From NCBI GenBank assembly GCA_030762895.1, contig CM061066.1, positions 12,581,751 to 12,645,750 on the forward strand: 64,000 nucleotides of DNA. Direction: 5' to 3'. Source of the stretch: Sophora flavescens (taxonomy: Eukaryota > Streptophyta > Magnoliopsida > Fabales > Fabaceae). Under the pieces are notes generated by a model. It did no database searches, was not told the DNA's origin, and saw only the letters and a program-made list of their open reading frames with translations. A program made the position numbers and the translations under genes. This document shows, piece after piece, positions 59,201 to 64,000 of this stretch (position 1 is its first letter; every line of letters begins with the position of its first letter).

Positions 59201-60374
59201 CATGGCCTCTGAACTCAGCCGCATCAGCATCCTTAGGCTTCCTTTGAAAGACTCACTGTACTAGACTGCTTCTAATTCGGGTGAGCTATCCTCGAAAGAT
59301 GCATATAATTTTTTGTTTCCTGCCAAGTCGGCTCTGTCTTGGTGTAAGCTAATTTGGTCTAAATCTATTCCTACATCCAAGTCTTTCCTCATCTGGCACC
59401 TGTTTCACAACAAAGTCCCAACTGAGGATAAGCTCTAGTCTAGAGGGTGTCATGTGGTCTCAATTTGCAATTTGTGTAGTCAGGCCTATGAAACTTCAGA
59501 CCATCTCTTTTTTGCTTGCAGCTTTGCTCAACGCTTCTGGTACTGGCTAGGCACAATTCTGAATATGGCAATCGACTCCTCCTCTATCCAAACAGTCTTA
59601 TCAGTTTGTAATAGAAATTGGAGCACTCAAATCAGAGACATCATTTCTCAGTCATTGCAAACGTTATTGGTGGTATTTGGTTCTGTAGAAACCAACTTAA
59701 ATTTGAAGGGAAGGTTATTTCTTTCGAGGCTTCTCCGAATTTGATCCGAGCTAACGTTTCTTTGTCTGGAAATTCCTCTAGCGGCTTCATGTCATCTTCT
59801 ATTGAGGAATTCAATATCCTAAAGCATTTCCATGTTATTGGAAAGGCCAACTCATCCCCTCTGATTAAAGAGGTCTTTTGGTTTCCTCCTAAAACTGGTT
59901 GGTTTAAGGCTAATAGTGATGGAGCAGCCAAAGGTTCCCCAGGGAGAGCTGGTTGTGGTGGTATTTTTAGGGACAACAGTTCAGCTATTCTGGGTTGTTT
60001 CTCCTATAATATTGGTATCTCTGATGCCTTTTCTGCCGAAATCTTGGGCGCTATTATCTCCATTGAGATGGCTCATAAGAATGCTTGGCACAGGCTTTGG
60101 CTTGAGTGTGACTCAAAGTTGGTTATAGAAGCTTTCTCCAACCCCAAGTTGGTTCCCTGGCAGCTTAGAAATAGATGGATGAACTGCTTAAGTTTAACCA
60201 AGGAAATGCACTTTGGATGATCGCACATTCTTAGAGAGGGCAATACTTGTGCTGACAAATTAGCCAATTATGGTATTTCTTCCGAAGGTTTAGTTTGGTG
60301 GGATTTAGCTCCCATTTTTATATTGGTTGATTTTTTCCGTGATAGGAATGGTCTTCCTAACTATAGGTTCAGAT
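56248..60374 (+). pseudogene. LINE ORF2 (endonuclease, reverse transcriptase, RNase H), many stops
   Basis: It starts MKALYWNARGVANLDTR. The AP-type endonuclease spans 56248-56950 (AEPWIKI, RSKSDHYPILL); its usual GDFN is IGYFN, an Asp lost. Reverse transcriptase ~57600-58500: GAPGPDGFGAFFF, YRPISLANFKFKIITKVLA, RQGDPLSPLLF, catalytic YADD at 58309-58320. A zinc-binding RT-associated domain lies at ~59370-59560 (CNLCSQAYETSDHLFFAC). A plant-type RNase H lies at ~59900-60290 (KANSDGAAKGSPGRAGCGG, LECDSKLVIEAF, REGNTCADKLANYG). Stops: TAA 56629; TAG 57652, 58081, 58402; TGA 58917; TAG 59262, 59436; TGA 60218; frameshifts near 58838 and 59640. All eight stops are one transition away from Gln, Trp or Arg codons. 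The inverted copy keeps TGG at the 57652 position. Confidence 0.93.
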
Positions 60375-60553
60375 AACTTCGTTTCCTCATTGGGTTTTGG
60401 TCTAGTCCCCCCATGCTTTGTATTTGTTTCTTCTTCTTTTAATATATTCATGGTGTGCTACAAGTGATTGGTGGTTCTTGGGGTGCCAACCTAGTTGGGA
60501 TGCCTTGATTCCACAGTGATGCCTTTGCATACCATTTTGTTAAAAAAAAAAAA

Positions 60554-60593
60554 ATTAACCACTTGTACCCAACTGTTTGGTTAATTCAAATGA
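60554..60593 (-). mobile_element. 5' end of the split SINE plus target duplications
   Basis: 60554-60569 repeats the LINE target duplication, 60570-60580 completes the SINE 5' end (minus strand CCAAACAGTTG), and 60581-60593 is the SINE's own duplication. Confidence 0.75.
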
Positions 60594-60885
60594 ATTGAAA
60601 TCATATGATTTTGAATCCACTTCAGTTTATCATAATCAAGTGGATTTTATTTTATTTATTTTTAATTGCTTAAATTAATAATTTAATCCTTATTAGTTAA
60701 CTCATTTACATATTCTTAAGTAAAAAAATAAAAAAAAAGAATATTATTATTTTAGGATGTTCTAAATATAGATTTTAAATTTCAAATTAATTAAAATCTT
60801 AACTCTATAATGAATTTCAAGAATTATTTTGATTCATAATCTAAATTTTATCTGGAAAGTTTGTAGAATAGGAATTAATATTATA
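60594..60885 (-). repeat. AT-rich repeat, outer part of right arm
   Basis: The reverse complement is very similar to 27560-27760, including CATTATAGAGTTAAGATTT and TTTAGAACATCCTAAAATAA. Homology stops at about 60885, where an LTR fragment begins. Confidence 0.8.
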
Positions 60886-61540
60886 CTTATTTTTATAAGT
60901 ATACGGTTAAATTTTTGGTTGAAAATTCAGACGGAATTCGGTCTGTGCTTTCACTAACAGTAAGATTATATTGATCAGAAAACCTAATTTTGACTCGAGA
61001 ATGAAATGAATAGATTTTATATCTCATTTCCAACAATATAGGTTATTTTGAAAATTTTCAAAAATAAATAAGTTATTCGGGCGTAAAACCCTAAATCGGG
61101 TAATCGACGGAGTCGAGAACGGACGTGCAGAGACAAAATCCGACACTGGATGGATGAAGACAATGAGTCATCATGAGGGTGACTCACTCATGTCATGATC
61201 ACTTTTAAACAAAAATCTAGATATTTCTTCAAAGTAGTGTAAAGACCATTTTGCCCTTGGACCATTTTACTCTTGAACTTTCATTGAAATGACAAGTTTG
61301 CCCCACAATTTGTGGACCCAAATCAGCCATCTCTCTTTCAATCTCAACCACATAATTTTCATGATTACCTTAGGCAAAATTACCATTTTGTCCTTAAGTC
61401 ATCTTCACAAAAATGCCATTTTGTAAGATTACTCTTTTGTCCCTAAAAATTTATGCTTGGACCTTATACCCCTGGAAACCCCAAGGCCCAAGCCTCCTTT
61501 GGGAGCCCATTTCACTTCTATTTAAGGCAATGTTCATCAT
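60886..61540 (+). mobile_element. U3 fragment of a related LTR
   Basis: It begins within an LTR (GTTGAAAATTCAGACGGAAT followed by GGTCTGTGCTTTCACTAACAGT, as in families A and B at 920-960 and 28250-28310) and stops just after a TATA-like CTATTTAAGGC at ~61520. The terminal TGTAACACC is missing, so it is truncated on both sides. No gene. Confidence 0.75.
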
Positions 61541-61991
61541 TGTAACACCCCGATTTTTCGCTGCTTTCAAATATCGGTAATAAATATATAAATTTTGATT
61601 CAAAAGTTGTCTTGTGACACTTAAATCCAACTCTATGTTATGTATGTTTGTTGAATCCAAGAGTTGAGAAATTTTAAAAATCCCTAGCCTTTTTATTTTG
61701 AAACCCTAGTCTTGGAACTAGATGAGTTTCATTCAAAGTTCTTGGTTCATGATCTTAGATTAAGGACTTAATCATGTTTAAGTTGCTTAAGGATCATAAA
61801 TCCCTAAGTTAGAAATTTTTTAACTTTCCTAACCTAGAAAATTTGAAGAGGCCGAAACCTAACCTTCATGATTTAAGTGTGTTGTTGTTTGATTTGATTT
61901 ATTTTGGTTGCAATTCGTTTTGAAGGAATCGATCGAGTGGATTGATCTAAGCCGAGGAGGAAAGGGGAGTATGCCTGAGGAGTTTAAGATA
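61541..61991 (+). mobile_element. Internally deleted LTR fragment
   Basis: It starts TGTAACACCCCGATTTTTCG like family B, then after ~55 bp jumps to the leader-exon sequence that lies ~1.2 kb further in A/B (TTTTGATTCAAAAGTTGTC). It runs through GCAATTCGTTTTGAAGGAA to the donor region, which reads AGGAGGAAAGGGGAG (GA instead of GT). It ends at the inverted breakpoint. Confidence 0.8.
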
Positions 61992-62119
61992 AGCACAAGT
62001 GGTTTGATCTACAGAAAATTAACAAACGACTTCAACAATAGGCATGTGATTATCTTAAACTCCTCAGGCATACTCCCCCTTTCCTCCAACAATAGGCATG
62101 TGATTATCTTAAACTCCTC
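61956..62119. repeat. Complex breakpoint: inverted and direct repeats
   Basis: 61956-61991 and 62051-62087 are inverted copies of a 36-37 bp LTR segment (ATGCCTGAGGAGTTTAAGAT), with one indel. 62033-62065 and 62087-62119 are a 33-bp direct repeat starting CAACAATAGGCATGTGATTA. The second copy is joined directly to LINE sequence (TATCTTTGATGAAGCC). This is the kind of scar left by template switching during repair or reverse transcription. Confidence 0.85.
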
Positions 62120-63983
62120 TATCTTTGATGAAGCCCCTTTGGTTCTCCGAGATGATCTTAGGGGCCACCAATGCTAACCTGTCAGCCAGGACCTTGGTAA
62201 TTATTTTGAATTTGAAGTTGGCAAGGGATATAGGTCTGTAGTGATCAATTGAGACAGCCTCCGGAGACTTAGGAATTAGGACCACCACATTAGAATTGAA
62301 GTTAGGCAGAATCCAACCCCGCTGGAAGAACTGAAGAACTGCACAAAATACATCATTCCCAATCATGTCCCAGTATTTCTGAAAGAAGAAGGCACCAAAT
62401 CCATCCGGCCAGGGGCACCATTAGCATTCATTGAGAACACTGCATTTTTAACCTCATCCAGAGAGGGCGGATTGGTTAGCATGATGTTGTCCTCCAAGCT
62501 CACTTCAGGAGAAATGACTTGCTCAATCAATCCGTTATCCCTGCAGTTGTTCTCAGAGGCAAACAGAGAATTATAATACTCGCGGACATGAGTTTCTATA
62601 TCAACAGTTTTATCAAGGATCAAACCATCCTTTTTCAGCACGGACATTCTCTTGGTTGCATTCCTGATTTTAGTTACCTTATGGAAGAAGGCCATGTTTC
62701 TATCTCCATTGGAATGCCAATCGATTCTAGATTTTTCTTTCCAAAAATCCTCATGATATGAAAGAGCATTGCTTAACTCCAATACGGAATTGACTATGCC
62801 TGTTGGAGAATCAAAGTTGCCTTGCGGTTGTTGGTATTCCACAATGGCAGCTGGTTGCTGTACCAAGTTATGATCAGGGGGTGAAATAAAACCAAAGAGA
62901 GGGTTCACAGCAGTATCAAGTAAGGGAACCGCCTCCTTATCTGTCCTAAAAACTTCCTCTTGAACCAAGGGAGTAATCACTCCATTATTTCCCTATGTCT
63001 GATTCTGAATATCATTAACAACAGTGTTAACATCCTTTTGTTTAGGCACATAAATCTTGCGAGTATGCCTCACTACCGGACGATCAGAATTCATCACGGC
63101 ATTATTGCCATTCATTCTTTTGCAGTTGGCAAGTGAATGACCAATGTTTTGGCAATAAGTGCAGAAAGCTGGTAGTCTTTCGTATTCTATATCAACATAG
63201 AAGTCGTGTTCTTCCCTCTCCACAATAATGTGGTTATGCAGTTTATCCTTTAGATCAATATCCACGAGAACCCTCGCAAAGTGACCAAATGACTTCTTGC
63301 TAGTGGCTTCATCAAGACTTATGGGAATACCCAAACCACCGGCAATAGCAAAAATTATCTATGGTCTCCAATATTCTTGAGGCAAACCAAAGATTCGAAC
63401 CCAGCACTGAGCATAAGAATGCTTTTGATTATTATGGTTGAAATATGGGGTCCAAGATGACAACCTCAAGAACACTGGCCTGAGGTTCCAATGACCGATA
63501 GACCAGACGCTTCTGAGATCCTCTGCAGAAGCGAAAGAGAATTCATAGAAGCCTTTCCCTAGAGAGATCACGTTCCACTGACTCAAAGGTTTCCACAAAG
63601 ACGATAACTTGGCTCTCAAGTCATTCACCTTGATAGGATGATCACCTTTAGAAAGGTCCAGGCGACCATGGAGATGGTTTTTACAGCTTTCTAATCCGGC
63701 TTTGTACTCCTCCTCCGGGATTTTGATTAAGACGGTATCACCCTTTAGACGGGGCCGAGGAAGTTGGCTATAGGGGAAGTCACATGCATTATTAAGAGCT
63801 TGGGCAAAGGTTTTCCTTTGAGAGGGCACTGCGTGAGAGGAAGTAGATGGAGAAGACTGGGGCGACTCCATGGCAAGGAAACTCCATGGACAGATTGCTT
63901 TAGGCGCAACAGCCATGATTCCTGCAAAACGTTCTGGAGAGACAAAGGCTAAACCCTAGCAGAGGGATTCAAAGTTGCGACCA
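62120..63983 (-). pseudogene. Inverted partial LINE copy with ORF1-ORF2 fusion
   Basis: On the minus strand it starts with the same 5' UTR as the 54.6 kb LINE. ORF1 begins at ATG 63916 (MAVAPKAICPWSFLAMESPQ), with DUF4283 and the CCHC knuckle CTYCQNIGHSLANC intact and in one frame. Stops: TAG at 63359 and TAG near 62993. Near 62788 the ORF1 tail (SPTGIVNSV) is joined in frame to the ORF2 linker (LELSNALSYHEDFW), deleting ~1.4 kb that includes the whole endonuclease. The fused frame is open 62980-62363. A 1-bp deletion in GAPG shifts the frame, RT sequence continues (SNVVVLIPKSPEAVSIDHY) and breaks off at GFIKDR (62120). It lacks the catalytic YADD. Compared with the other copy, its ORF1 is less damaged. 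Confidence 0.92.
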
Positions 63984-64000
63984 TCCATCTAGGCACAAGT
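63984..64000 (-). other. Flank of inverted LINE copy, identical to the flank of the other copy
   Basis: The minus strand reads ACTTGTGCCTAGATGG before the LINE 5' UTR, the same as 54613-54628, where ACTTGTGCC is SINE-derived target duplication. This suggests the copy was made at DNA level together with its flank. Confidence 0.5.

Larger units (their letters stand above)
54622..60553 (+). mobile_element. L1-type LINE, full structure, inactivated
   Basis: About 5.9 kb: 5' UTR, ORF1, ORF2, 3' UTR and an A tail (60542-60554). The target duplication ATTAACCACTTGTGCC (54606-54621) / ATTAACCACTTGTACC (60554-60569) lies inside a SINE. The order of domains is that of plant L1 elements with an added RNase H. 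Both ORFs are broken, as described separately. Confidence 0.93.

Noticed and set aside
62363..62980. Splicing as the cause of the ORF1-ORF2 fusion
   Set aside because: The ORF2 side of the junction in the intact copy is preceded by CCCAAT, not AG, so there is no acceptor.

Overview
The window is intergenic DNA from a plant nuclear genome: AT-rich and dominated by nested LTR retrotransposons, with a plant L1 LINE, tRNA-derived SINEs, MITE-like elements and a retrocopy of a cytosolic ribosomal protein gene. Family content (Tekay/Del-type chromoviruses with 4-4.5 kb LTRs beginning TGTAACACCC, a plant L1 with DUF4283 and RNase H domains, MITEs built on ACCAATCA boxes) suggests a eudicot with a large repetitive genome, probably a legume; the species assignment is inference. 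No conventional intron-containing host gene is present. The only long host-derived open frame without damage is an intronless RPL23 (uL14) copy at 47432-47854 on the minus strand.

Layout. 1-650 is the 3' end of an LTR. 766-27477 is a tandem array LTR1-internal1-LTR2-internal2-LTR3 (family A), in which two 4757-bp gag-pol bodies share the middle LTR; LTR3 is split by a minus-strand solo LTR (E, 23243-27019) with a perfect 5-bp target duplication. 28103-44022 is a second, badly decayed related element (family B, duplication CCACG); its 3' LTR is split by another solo LTR (C, 39211-43454, duplication AGTGG). 49083-53122 is a further solo LTR (D, same family as E). 54622-60553 is an L1 LINE inserted into a minus-strand SINE. 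60890-62119 is a mosaic of LTR pieces and a rearranged breakpoint, and 62120-64000 is an inverted, internally deleted copy of the same LINE.

Once these insertions are subtracted, what remains of the older DNA is a large inverted repeat centred near 46-47 kb. Its left arm lies at about 27560-28102 plus 44028-45900 and its right arm at about 47157-49082 plus 53123-54438 plus 60594-60885. Several insertions (B, the 44.4 kb SINE, RPL23) have a matching unoccupied site in the opposite arm, which gives a relative chronology. The centre holds a LINE tail and a minus-strand fragment of a SUVH-type histone methyltransferase SET domain.

The most unusual pattern is inside the LTRs. In all eight near-complete LTRs, from four families, a splice-donor-like AG|GTAAGRGG (GC instead of GT in LTR2) sits downstream of the promoter, and 1.4-2.0 kb later there is an acceptor-like box, cTTACAaaYATwTyAG. 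In family A the base after this acceptor begins an ATG of a 169-codon LTR-borne reading frame. This looks like a conserved intron in the LTR leader plus a family-specific LTR-encoded exon. All element genes here are inactivated, largely by C-to-T/G-to-A nonsense changes.
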